Made by a program: the position numbers and the translations under genes
Shown: piece by piece, positions 25,301 through 45,872 of the stretch
Layout of the letters: every line of letters begins with the position of its first letter
Numbering within the stretch: the stretch's first letter is position 1
Notes under the pieces: model-generated
The model's database searches: none
Told to the model about the DNA's origin: nothing
The model's input: the letters and a program-made list of their open reading frames with translations, nothing else
Source of the DNA: Ficedula albicollis
Lineage: Eukaryota; Chordata; Aves; Passeriformes; Muscicapidae
DNA length: 64,000 nt
NCBI RefSeq assembly: GCF_000247815.1
Contig: NC_021677.1
Span: forward strand, 16,198,543-16,262,542
Direction of reading: 5' to 3'

Positions 25301-28300
25301 GTCCATTAACAAGGAGCTCAGGCTCTCCCCTGGTCATCTGGACCAGTTAGAGTAAGTTCCTCCCTAAGATTTGGAGTCGTGTAGCAGCCAAAGTGGAACT
25401 TCAGTTTCTAAGTTGGCCTAAAATCTACTAAGGTGTGAAGTCTGGGGAAGTCCTGGAGCCCAGTGATAAACATGGTGTAGGGCTTTTTCAACAAAGTAGG
25501 AAAAATCCGTCCTTCTTGCCTAGCTGTGTAATTTTTAGTCCTAGCACTGCTGTAAGGGAGCTGGAGACTGAAGCGGAATGAACGCCCCATGTGCCAGGTG
25601 GAAGATAAGAGCTAATCCCTACTTTGAAAAAAGCATCATCTACATAAGCAAGATGGATGCAGCCAAGTCCCATCCCATCTTCTGAGCACAGATCTAAGCA
25701 TACAGCTTAGCTGATTTCCCTACTGGCATGTCCTGAGCCCCTGTCCCCCCAGGATGCCTAAATTCCCCAATCAGCTGTTCTCCTGTGTTAAAGAGATGGA
25801 TTTAACCCAAAAGGGCTGGCTGGATCCTGAAAACCAATCATGCAGCCCACTGTTCCTCAATAGCCCAAGGGGAGAACAAGTCATGTGCTGCCAAGTATTT
25901 ATTGATGGGAATGTGAGGGCCCCGTTTCTGCTGGGGGGATTCTGCCTAAGTCTTCAATTGTGCCTTGTGTGCTGAACATTACATCTCAGTGGGAACAGCC
26001 ATAGCCTTGATCTTGGCCAAGAGCAGGAGAAGCCAAGAGGCAGAATTGCCCACCCATGCTTTTCCAGCAGGGAGCAAAGCACACCCTGCCCTGGGTGCAG
26101 CCTGAATGCAGCCCATACTATCTTGCCCAGAAAGTCCTCAGGTTTACTTCAGCCCCCTTGTTTACTGCACCATCTCTGCAGAACTCCATGCACATGACAG
26201 TATGGTAATTCACTCTTCATTAAATCTCTCCATTGATGCAAAGAACATCAAATTGTTCATTATATGTCCCCTTAAATAGTAGAGTGCTGGGCACTGACCC
26301 CCAGGACTGTTTTCATGGACCTGGTCTTTCTCCAAGTAATTCTGCTTAGGGCTTTACCAAAAACCCATTAACACAAGGACCTGCCCAAGGAGAGGGAAAA
26401 TGAGACCCCTCGTTCATGGAGATGACTTGCTCATCTGGTTGGCTCAGCAATTTGTTCATTTGGGAGCCTATTTTTATTCACCATGAATGACTAAGCACAT
26501 CGTTTTGGGGGCTGATGGCTTTTCCTTTTTCCGCTCCTTCTTGTATTTATTTATTTTTAGGTTTCTTTGGGAGGGAAGAGAAGCAGAGTGCAGGATGAAA
26601 GCTCAGAGAACAGGAGACAGAGATCAAGGGAGAGTGGGAAGATTTGATTTACCCCTGCAAGTCTCAGGCTGCCTTACTGCTTATGGAACTTAGCAATCCG
26701 TTGAGGAATTCTATAGGGTTAATAGGAAAGGAGCGTTCAGGAGGCTGAGGACCTTTTCCTTCAGAAATAAATAAAATTTTTTAAAAAGCAGGGTCAGGTT
26801 CTGCTAATGGTTGTCTGAAGAGCTTGAGTAGGATTTGAGATGGAAGATTTTCTCACAGGTCTTACAGCACTTGATTATGCTACACCCCACGTCTCTAACG
26901 TGATTACAGGAGCATTGCTTTGGGCAGGAAGCATCCTTCTGTTCTGTTTGTCCCGTGCTTAGCACAAGGGGAAGCCAGCCTTGATGCCACAGTAATGCAG
27001 GAGATTATTCATACTCACCTCACCTTTTATTTGGAAGGAAAGTAGTCCTAGGCCATATGGTTGAGGGCATGCATGCATGACCTTTGAAGATCCCTAGGAA
27101 AGTAGAGAAGAATTAAAATAATGCAGAATATTGAGGGGTTTTATTCTTTCAATTTTTTATGTCAGTTCCCTTGGGGAAGGGTCACATGAATGGTTTTTGA
27201 ACCAGTGATGCTGCATATATACCACTGTGATCCATGTAATAAACCTCTCACCATTCACACTTAACATCGAGGAAGATGATGAATCACTAACCCAAAGGCC
27301 AAAAAGTGCTCTGCAAACTGTAGGGATGACCTGGTACCTGGAGAAGAGGAAAAGCAGCTATTCAACCTCCCTGACCTTTCAGTCCTATTCATACCAGGGA
27401 ATTCGTACCAGTGACTGTCTCTGCTGATCTCACATTCCCCTGCATCACTCTGCTGCCTCCTCTTGCCTGCTCCAAACCTCCTCTGACCTTTTTCTCAGCT
27501 CACCCTCCATCCCTGCCTGACATTAAGAAGAGGAGCAGCCTTACCCACACATCTTTCCCCAGACAAATGAGCAGCAGGCTCATCATAGCTCCAGTCTGCA
27601 TCCATGGGGTTTCATTGTTTCTCCTGAGCCTGCATGGAGGATAGTCTGCACAGCTGAGTTTGTCCAAGCCCTCCAGAAAAGCTGACGACAGCTGGCCGTG
27701 GCTCTGCCTCTCCTGCAAACCTCTTAATCCCACAGGAGCATCACTCTCACCCTAGCACTGCCTCTGTTTCTTAGCAGCTTCTTGGAGAGAGACTTGGGTC
27801 TCATCACAGGCAGCTGTAGCACTAATAAAACCTTCTTTACTTTGGCAGGACCCAACGCCACTCCAGCAGCGATAAATCCGAACCAGAGGGCAATTTGTCC
27901 TTTTTTAACCAATGCAGGCACCTTCAGAAGGATTAAACTGGTCTCATGGAAACTGGACCTCCTCCAGCCTCAGAGACCTGTGAAAGTGCAAGAAGTTCCC
28001 CCACATCACACCAATGCACAGGGATGAACACAGGGTGGGTGCCCCTACACTGGAGCCAAACCTGCCTGTGAAGAGCTGAGCGAATTACCATCCTTATTTC
28101 TTAGCTCAGCACTTTGTGGGTAGGCTTAAGGCTTTTCCAGAGGATTTCCCTTCCCTTGCAGTTTCTGCTCACACAAACTTTTGTTCTACCCACCCTGTTT
28201 CCAGTACTCTGGGAATTTCTCTGCTACCGTTCCCCAGTGCCACAGCTGAACTGCCTGCTGCAACAAGGCCACCTGCGCCAGGCTGTGTCACTGTGGGGTG

Positions 28301-29099
28301 ACACAGCGTGTCCTTGTGTCCTCACCCTCCCTGTGCCACGGCTGCATCCTCCTGAATGACCTGCAAGCTGTCCCTGCACGGCACCAGCTGCTCTCCATCA
28401 TCACGTCCCCGGGGGGACACTACTGCAGCACCCTAGAGCTGGGACTCTGTGCAGCTTCCAGAGTGTCAGCAATGGGAGGCAGAAAGCACATCCCTGATCC
28501 TGGGCACAGCCAAACCCTCCCGGGCTTGACCAGCCCCCTCCCCTAAAGCAGCCACATGCAGCATCCTGCTGCCGGGGTGCTCCCACCCCTGCCTGCATTG
28601 GGATTTGCTCCATGCCAGCAGGATCTATTACCTCACACGCAGGATTTATCCCCTTTCCATTCATCCCCTCACTATCAGAGCCTGTTTTTCCCCACAGCAT
28701 TGCATCACCACCTCCTCCCCTTGTTAATTCCGGCTGTCCCCACGCACTCCTGCCACACTTGTTTTAGTTTTTCACCCAGGTCTATAGCGGTGAACCTGCA
28801 AACAGGGCTGCAGCGAATCCCCGCTGCCAAGGGTGGGTGACAGAGGGGAGAACAGGGCCGAGCATCCCCTTCTGATGCTGGGGGAAGCCGCTCGGCCGGG
28901 GCCCAGGAGATGCCCTTCTCCAGCGGGGCGCTACCAGGATGCTCCAAGCAGGAGGTGACGTCCCAGTGGGGGGGACACGAGGAGAAGGGCTGGGACACGG
29001 AGGAGCTCTCCTGCGTGAATGAAGCATGTTCGGGGGGAGAGAGGGGGCTGCAGGTTGACCTTCCCATCCCCGAACTCCCTCCCTGCCCATCCCTAGTCC
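22394..29099. other. CTSD 3' UTR and CTSD-IFITM10 intergenic DNA
   Basis: Just after the CTSD stop come a short CA-rich stretch (about 22421-22443) and an A-rich run (about 22499-22528), probably in the 3' UTR. I could not fix the poly(A) site: no AATAAA lies within the first few hundred bases, and ATTAAA at about 25168 is only a candidate. No exon was recognised in the rest. GC content and CpG rise from about 28.8 kb towards IFITM10. Confidence 0.6.
23736..23748. promoter_or_regulatory. Palindromic MARE-like site
   Basis: AGCTGAGTCAGCT is palindromic around a TGAGTCA core with GC flanks on both sides, the arrangement bound by Maf homodimers and NF-E2/Nrf2-small Maf heterodimers. It lies about 1.3 kb after the CTSD stop. 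Motif evidence only. Confidence 0.35.
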
Positions 29100-39286
<10,187 letters not shown>

Positions 39287-39431
39287 GTGAGGCCAACAGC
39301 AGCTGCTGCCGCCAAAATGCCTCTACGCCAGAAGTGTCTGCAGTTTCTTGTAGCAAGGACACACAAAACAAACCAACCACTACACCTTGATTGCCAAAAA
39401 AAAAAAAAAAAAAAAAACAACTAAATACATA

Positions 39432-39437
39432 AATAAA
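39432..39437 (+). terminator. IFITM10: Poly(A) signal AATAAA, proximal
   Basis: AATAAA 146 bp after the IFITM10 stop, in AT-rich sequence. Confidence 0.6.
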
Positions 39438-40004
39438 AGTTAAATTAGTTTATCAGCCCAGCTGAGCATACCCTTCTTGCCCTGAAATGGTATGTGAACA
39501 GCTGAAGGAAAGGGTCGCAGTCTTACACATGTACAGGAAGAAAAACAGACCAAGAAATACTTGTTTTATGGCCAAGAAGCTGTGTGAAAAGAGCGTGCAA
39601 AGCCCAGAGCTATGCACACTTAGTGGCAGACAGCTGATCTCTAGGGAGCAGTGGGGTCCTGTGGAGCTGGAGACACATGCAGTGGTTGATGGGGATCATG
39701 GCAGGGCTGGCTCACAACATATCAGGTGTGTTCAGACCGCCCCACCACGCCAGCTTGTGGGGATTTCTTTTCCTTTTTTTTCTCTTGAATTTCATCCACT
39801 GGTTCAAACAACTTCAAACCCCTGGAGAGCTGAAGGTGTTAGGAAGTTAATGCTGGGGAGCCCCAAAGCCTCCAGAGAGACCCCAAAGTGTTAAAGGGCA
39901 GGTTTCTCCTTGGGATCTCCCAGCAGTGCTGAGAAGGAAAGCACCTTCTGGAGAACTTGCCTAAGCCACCTATGTGGAGTGCTACTGTATTTCTGTAAAC
40001 AGTC

Positions 40005-40010
40005 AATAAA
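40005..40010 (+). terminator. IFITM10: Poly(A) signal AATAAA, distal
   Basis: AATAAA about 720 bp after the IFITM10 stop, a candidate for a longer 3' UTR form. Confidence 0.5.
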
Positions 40011-41949
40011 AAGATACCTCTGATCTGTGATGCTGCTGGGGTAATTCCTTCCTTAGCAGGGCTGGGCTCCTGGTCTCTATGGGCTGGCAAGAGAAAATGC
40101 TAATGTCACCAGCAGCTGCTGGGGAGAGATTTAAAGCAGGAGTGAGGGATGCTGCTGCAGGTCGGGGCCGCATGCAGCCGTGAAGGAGAGCGCAGACCCA
40201 GATTTAAGAGCAGAGACCTCGGTGACTCCTTGATGGAAGATCTATGGCAAGCAGGCAAAGGCAGCCAAGCAGGCAGGGCCTCCCTCCCCTACCGGGACCA
40301 ACGCTGAAGAGAGAAATAAATGGCTGCAGTCTGAACCTGCTGCTACTGCAGCACTTCCCAGGGTCATTATGAAGAGCCAGGTTTCGGAGGCGACGTGTGA
40401 TTGCCACTGAAACAGGCAGGAGCTCAGAGCCCTGCCCGAGAGCTGCCTGCAGCTGCCTGTTGTGCTGCAAATCAACCCACCCTGACTTGAAAACACCCAT
40501 TAATGAATGACAAGACCAGCACTAAAATACAGCCTATCAGCCCCTCTGACCCTTCATCTCATATGCCACAGCTGCCTCATATTTTCCCAGCTGTAAGATG
40601 ACCTCATGCAAGGGGCACCAATCACTGCAGAGCAGCCATGGATCTGAGAGAAGGCATCAGGATCCACCTTCACACCCACCCTGAAAGCAGAGGTGAAGCA
40701 AGAGATGGGGAATGCAGACAGGCTGTCATGGGACACATCATCATCTGCTGAGTGCATGGTTAAATCAGCAGGTTGTCTCTGGGCTGTGATAAGTGAGGGG
40801 AGTGCCATAGTGAGATGTGGGAACAGATCATGAAGACGCTTCCCTGAAAGCATCATGAGATGTCACCTCTTTCCTGCTCAGGTCTCCACACCTTCATCCT
40901 GTCCTGAGCTTCATTTATCAGGGGAGCTATGGGCAGAAAGACCTGCAGTCCTCCCTGCTCCCCACTGGAGAGCATTTCCACACCAGACCAGATCAGGGGT
41001 GTGTTTACAGCGAAGTTTTGATTGGCAGTGCAATGTATGATGCCCTGAAAGCATCTCAGCCATGAACAGGTCTATGATGATTCATTCAGAGGTCAATACT
41101 CTTCCTCTCTTGGTTAGTTCTTGCTCTTTTCCCTGAAGCAAGACCTGAGGGGTCATGGCCATCCTAACATATGTAGGTGCTATAGCCAGTTCTCATCCCA
41201 GGCTGAGGAAGGAGGTGCCTGACACGATGGCAAGCCCCCAAAGGGGGTACAGCCACTATGGCTCACATTGCAGCCACCCTGAAATGGCAAATTATATCCC
41301 ACTGGGACAGTGCTACCTTAAGCAAAACCCAGAGCACTCATCCCAGGATCCTCCAAGGTTAGGAGAGGCGCAGAGATGAAGCTGTATCCCCTTTTCCCTC
41401 CCCCTGTACCTGCACCAAGTTCACGTTGGGTGTGACTGAGGCCTTGGCTTGGAATCCTTCCCCATCACATCTCTCAAGCTTTTCAGCTCAAACACAAGCA
41501 CATCTGGATGGACTCAGGGGATAACTCAGAAGGGTCACCCTGTGTGTAGTGCCAGGGGCCCAAGCTGCAGATTTAGATCCCTGTGGGACCAATGGCATCT
41601 CTTGCAATAATGAGTGCATTCCTTTCTATGAGCTGGGACTGATGTTAGCCACAACAAAAAGCAAGTGCTTTTGCTCAGAGACCACCCCCAACTCTAGGAA
41701 GTCTTGCAGGGACAATGCCACCATCCCCATCTCCTGTGCTACACAGGAGAGAGCTGCCCTGCTTGGCATGCAGGCATGGGGCCGCTCAGATAAAGGCAGA
41801 GCTGACACAAAACTGGAAGTGACCCAAAGCCAGCCTTTTCTGCATCTAACAAGTGTGACAAATGAGTTATCATCATCCCTTCCCCTGATGGACCATCTTA
41901 TCTGCAGGAAAATGAATGCTGGTTTAATGAACCAGGGGAAATATTGAAC
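40011..41949. other. No recognisable gene downstream of IFITM10
   Basis: No exon was identified. An open frame at about 41549-41947 contains several cysteines, but it has no recognisable domain and no supporting splice pattern. Confidence 0.6.
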
Positions 41950-42741
41950 TGACTCGGCAGCATTTTTTGCATGTATAACCCATTGGGGATGCAGAGGGAG
42001 GGTTATTATTAGTAGCCATCATATTTATTGTTTGTTATATTTATTGTTACCCACCTTGTAGGAAGTGAAATTGCTGCATCAGACCTGCCATGGACAAGAA
42101 CAGGGTAGCAAGAAGGAGGCAGTAACCCTGTGCCTGCAGGATGGGATGACCAACCCCAGAAAATGCTCAGCTCCACCACCTTGGCTCCACCTGCAGCTCT
42201 GGGCAGTGGGGCAGCAAAACTCCTGTGCTTCCCCTTCCTCCCTCTTTGTGTTTCCCCTTTAATGGAGCCACTCCAAACCCACAACAAAAGCAAAGTACCC
42301 CAAAATGTGGGAAATAAGGGGGACACATAGATTTCCAAGCCTTTTGGGGAGAAAAAAAAAAATTCATGCATGAGTCTTCCAAGTGAAGCAGCATCAAGGT
42401 ATTCAGCGTTCGTTTTTCATCTTGTCAGTGTCAGGGAACCACAAGTTGAGACAACAAAAATACATCCCCAAATACTGTCAGGCAAGTACATCCCAGATTG
42501 CACCAATTGTGCTGTTAAGCAAAAGAAATAACTTTTTTTTTTTTTTCATTTTGAGGGAACAAGGGAAAGGGAAGCAATAGCCAAATCCGACAGGTCCTCT
42601 AATTGCTTTTTTCCCCCTAATTTTGCAAGAAAATTCTGAAAGTTCAGGTTTTGCCAAGGCTGACACCCGCCGCGGCAGAAGGCAGGCTTTCAAGAGCTGC
42701 TTCTCTGCCTTTTCACTCCTGCCACTCACCGCGTCGCGCCG
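41950..42741 (+). repeat. 792-bp tandem duplication, copy 1
   Basis: Begins TGACTCGGCAGCATTTTTTGC and ends in CACCGCGTCGCGCCG. It is repeated immediately downstream with an offset of exactly 792 bp. The two copies share even the same 14-T run (near 42533), and the only difference I could see is C/A at 42730 versus 43522. Confidence 0.97.
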
Positions 42742-43533
42742 TGACTCGGCAGCATTTTTTGCATGTATAACCCATTGGGGATGCAGAGGGAGGGTTATTA
42801 TTAGTAGCCATCATATTTATTGTTTGTTATATTTATTGTTACCCACCTTGTAGGAAGTGAAATTGCTGCATCAGACCTGCCATGGACAAGAACAGGGTAG
42901 CAAGAAGGAGGCAGTAACCCTGTGCCTGCAGGATGGGATGACCAACCCCAGAAAATGCTCAGCTCCACCACCTTGGCTCCACCTGCAGCTCTGGGCAGTG
43001 GGGCAGCAAAACTCCTGTGCTTCCCCTTCCTCCCTCTTTGTGTTTCCCCTTTAATGGAGCCACTCCAAACCCACAACAAAAGCAAAGTACCCCAAAATGT
43101 GGGAAATAAGGGGGACACATAGATTTCCAAGCCTTTTGGGGAGAAAAAAAAAAATTCATGCATGAGTCTTCCAAGTGAAGCAGCATCAAGGTATTCAGCG
43201 TTCGTTTTTCATCTTGTCAGTGTCAGGGAACCACAAGTTGAGACAACAAAAATACATCCCCAAATACTGTCAGGCAAGTACATCCCAGATTGCACCAATT
43301 GTGCTGTTAAGCAAAAGAAATAACTTTTTTTTTTTTTTCATTTTGAGGGAACAAGGGAAAGGGAAGCAATAGCCAAATCCGACAGGTCCTCTAATTGCTT
43401 TTTTCCCCCTAATTTTGCAAGAAAATTCTGAAAGTTCAGGTTTTGCCAAGGCTGACACCCGCCGCGGCAGAAGGCAGGCTTTCAAGAGCTGCTTCTCTGC
43501 CTTTTCACTCCTGCCACTCACAGCGTCGCGCCG
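42742..43533 (+). repeat. 792-bp tandem duplication, copy 2
   Basis: Nearly identical to 41950-42741 and directly abutting it. Its right end (CGTCGCGCCG) runs into the CpG-rich island, so the left copy ends in a fragment of that island. Confidence 0.97.
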
Positions 43534-44114
43534 CGCTCTCCAAATCGCACTTTTTTTTGGCTGCGAAGCCGCAGCCTCTGTTGCACTCCGCGGCGGGAAG
43601 GAAAACTGAGAGGAGGGGGGGAAGAGAGGAACAGCCGAACGCAGCTCGAGAAGCATCCTTTGAGATGGGGAAGAGCTGACGGCCACGTTGCCATTTAAAG
43701 ATTTAATTGTGTTCCTTCGGGAAACCGAGCCTGACAGCTTGATGAAGACTGCTTTTTGGTTTTTGTTGAGCTCGGGGGGGGAGAGATTGTTCCCTGTTTG
43801 GCGACATTGCGCAATTGTGCCTAAAACACCTGTGCTGATTCTGTGTCCCCGGTAGCTCGGGGCGAGCCTGGGGAAGGCCAGGAGGCTGGAGAGGGTCACC
43901 CCGCTGCGGAGAGGAGGAGATTCGGGATGGGCGGGGGGGGAAATGGCTGGGGGGGACGCCGAGGCGAGCACCAGGAGGAGGTGACGGGGCAAGGAGCGGG
44001 GTGCGGAGCCGAGCGGAGCTGCCAGGCTGCGGGAGGCAGCAGAGGGCCCCCTCTCCCCGCCGCACGCAGCCGGCAGCGCATCGCCCATCCGCGGCTCCGG
44101 GCCAGCGGGACCCG

Positions 44115-44161
<47 letters not shown>

Positions 44162-44300
44162 CTCCGGGCCAGCGGGACCCGCGGGCGCCGTGCCCTGGCC
44201 AGGAGCGCAGGTCCATCCGCGTCCCCGCCACAAACCCAGCACGGCCAGCTGTGCCCGACGTGGGGCACACGCTGGCCTGAGCAAGAAGCAGCTGTGAAGC
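43500..44300. promoter_or_regulatory. CpG-rich island, possible promoter
   Basis: About 800 bp of CpG-dense sequence containing a 46-G run. There is no recognisable first coding exon. In human the gene beyond IFITM10, ignoring mammal-specific keratin-associated genes, is DUSP8 on the same strand, so this or the 51-kb island could serve it. That is inference from synteny; no DUSP8 exon was found. Confidence 0.4.
44116..44161 (+). repeat. Poly-G tract (46 G) flanked by 26-bp direct repeats
   Basis: 46 G inside the CpG island. The flank starting GGCTCCGGGCCAGCGGGACC occurs at 44093-44118 and again at 44160-44185, a 26-bp exact direct repeat that includes the run's edges. Same pattern as the block at 29627. 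Confidence 0.9.
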
Positions 44301-44351
44301 GAGGGTGGCTCCTAGAACCAGCCAGGAGCGGGTCCCCAGCCCTGCGCAGGG

Positions 44352-44903
44352 ATGCGCCCCTCCGTGCCAGCCGGGATGCGCCCCTCCGTGCCAGCCGGGA
44401 TGCGCCCCTCCGTGCCAGCCGGGATGCGCCCCTCCGTGCCAGCCGGGATGCGCCCCTCCGTGCCAGCCGGGATGCGCCCCTCCGTGCCAGCCGGGATGCG
44501 CCCCTCCGTGCCAGCCGGGATGCGCCCCTCCGTGCCAGCCGGGATGCGCCCCTCCGTGCCAGCCGGGATGCGCCCCTCCGTGCCAGCCGGGATGCGCCCC
44601 TCCGTGCCAGCCGGGATGCGCCCCTCCGTGCCAGCCGGGATGCGCCCCTCCGTGCCAGCCGGGATGCGCCCCTCCGTGCCAGCCGGGATGCGCCCCTCCG
44701 TGCCAGCCGGGATGCGCCCCTCCGTGCCAGCCGGGATGCGCCCCTCCGTGCCAGCCGGGATGCGCCCCTCCGTGCCAGCCGGGATGCGCCCCTCCGTGCC
44801 AGCCGGGATGCGCCCCTCCGTGCCAGCCGGGATGCGCCCCTCCGTGCCAGCCGGGATGCGCCCCTCCGTGCCAGCCGGGATGCGCGCCTCCGTGCCAGCC
44901 GGG
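44352..44903 (+). repeat. 24-bp minisatellite, 23 copies
   Basis: Twenty-two copies of the unit ATGCGCCCCTCCGTGCCAGC plus CGGG (24 bp), followed by a 23rd with one change (ATGCGCGCC). The unit is divisible by three and stop-free, so it opens long frames on both strands (octapeptide MRPSVPAG on +). The striking uniformity suggests recent expansion. I see no promoter, splice or homology evidence that it is translated. Confidence 0.97.
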
Positions 44904-45378
44904 ACATGTGCGTCAGACGCATGTACACATGCACACATTCACCCTCCACGCCGGCAGGAAGGGTGGCCGGGAGCCAGGCAGTGCGTGAGCAAACCTTGCC
45001 GTGCTTGCGCAAGACTCGGCGCTCACCCGAGCCTGTGTCCCCGCTGCCACGCAGGGCTCGGGTGCCTCCTTCGCACAAGTGCCACCAAGCCAGTTTGAGT
45101 CCTATCTGGGGTGAACTGGTTTGGGTTTGGCCGGTAAACACGACTCCACAATCCTGCTTTATCTATGTGATAAACATGAGAAGGAGCTCTTTCAGGTAAG
45201 GACCTCCCGGCCCAGTGTCTACATCCACTGGTTCCCCTGCCTGGGATGAGCTGCCAGGTGTGCAGGCTCTCACGGTGAGTCAGCCATCAGCCTGGATACC
45301 CAAATTAACAGCCAGAGAGAGATGCAAATGGCAACCTCTATCCTGCTGTGGGGTGTGTAATCCTCCAGCAAAAGCTGA
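44885..45378 (+). repeat. 494-bp tandem duplication, copy 1
   Basis: Starts inside the last minisatellite unit (CGCCTCCGTGCCAGCCGGG) and ends at AGCAAAAGCTGA. Repeated immediately with an offset of 494 bp. Confidence 0.97.
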
Positions 45379-45872
45379 CGCCTCCGTGCCAGCCGGGACA
45401 TGTGCGTCAGACGCATGTACACATGCACACATTCACCCTCCACGCCGGCAGGAAGGGTGGCCGGGAGCCAGGCAGTGCGTGAGCAAACCTTGCCGTGCTT
45501 GCGCAAGACTCGGCGCTCACCCGAGCCTGTGTCCCCGCTGCCACGCAGGGCTCGGGTGCCTCCTTCGCACAAGTGCCACCAAGCCAGTTTGAGTCCTATC
45601 TGGGGTGAACTGGTTTGGGTTTGGCCGGTAAACACGACTCCACAATCCTGCTTTATCTATGTGATAAACATGAGAAGGAGCTCTTTCAGGTAAGGACCTC
45701 CCGGCCCAGTGTCTACATCCACTGGTTCCCCTGCCTGGGATGAGCTGCCAGGTGTGCAGGCTCTCACGGTGAGTCAGCCATCAGCCTGGATACCCAAATT
45801 AACAGCCAGAGAGAGATGCAAATGGCAACCTCTATCCTGCTGTGGGGTGTGTAATCCTCCAGCAAAAGCTGA
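45379..45872 (+). repeat. 494-bp tandem duplication, copy 2
   Basis: Second copy, beginning with an orphan partial minisatellite unit, which shows that the duplication breakpoint lies in the minisatellite's terminal unit. I saw no differences from copy 1 by eye. Confidence 0.96.

Larger units (their letters stand above)
39287..40010 (+). other. IFITM10: IFITM10 3' UTR
   Basis: Follows the TGA. A run of 22 A lies at 39396-39417, with AATAAA signals at 39432-39437 and 40005-40010 suggesting short and long 3' ends. Confidence 0.65.

Noticed and set aside
41549..41947. Cysteine-containing open frame of 132 codons
   Set aside because: No signal peptide, domain or splice context; likely chance.
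44352..44903. Regular array that might be taken for a CRISPR
   Set aside because: The units are contiguous, with no spacers, in a vertebrate genome.
43270..45141. A 623-codon minus-strand open frame with LARRGAS repeats, and the plus-strand frames across the same array
   Set aside because: Stop-free translation of the 24-bp minisatellite plus flanking GC-rich DNA. No homology, promoter or splice support.
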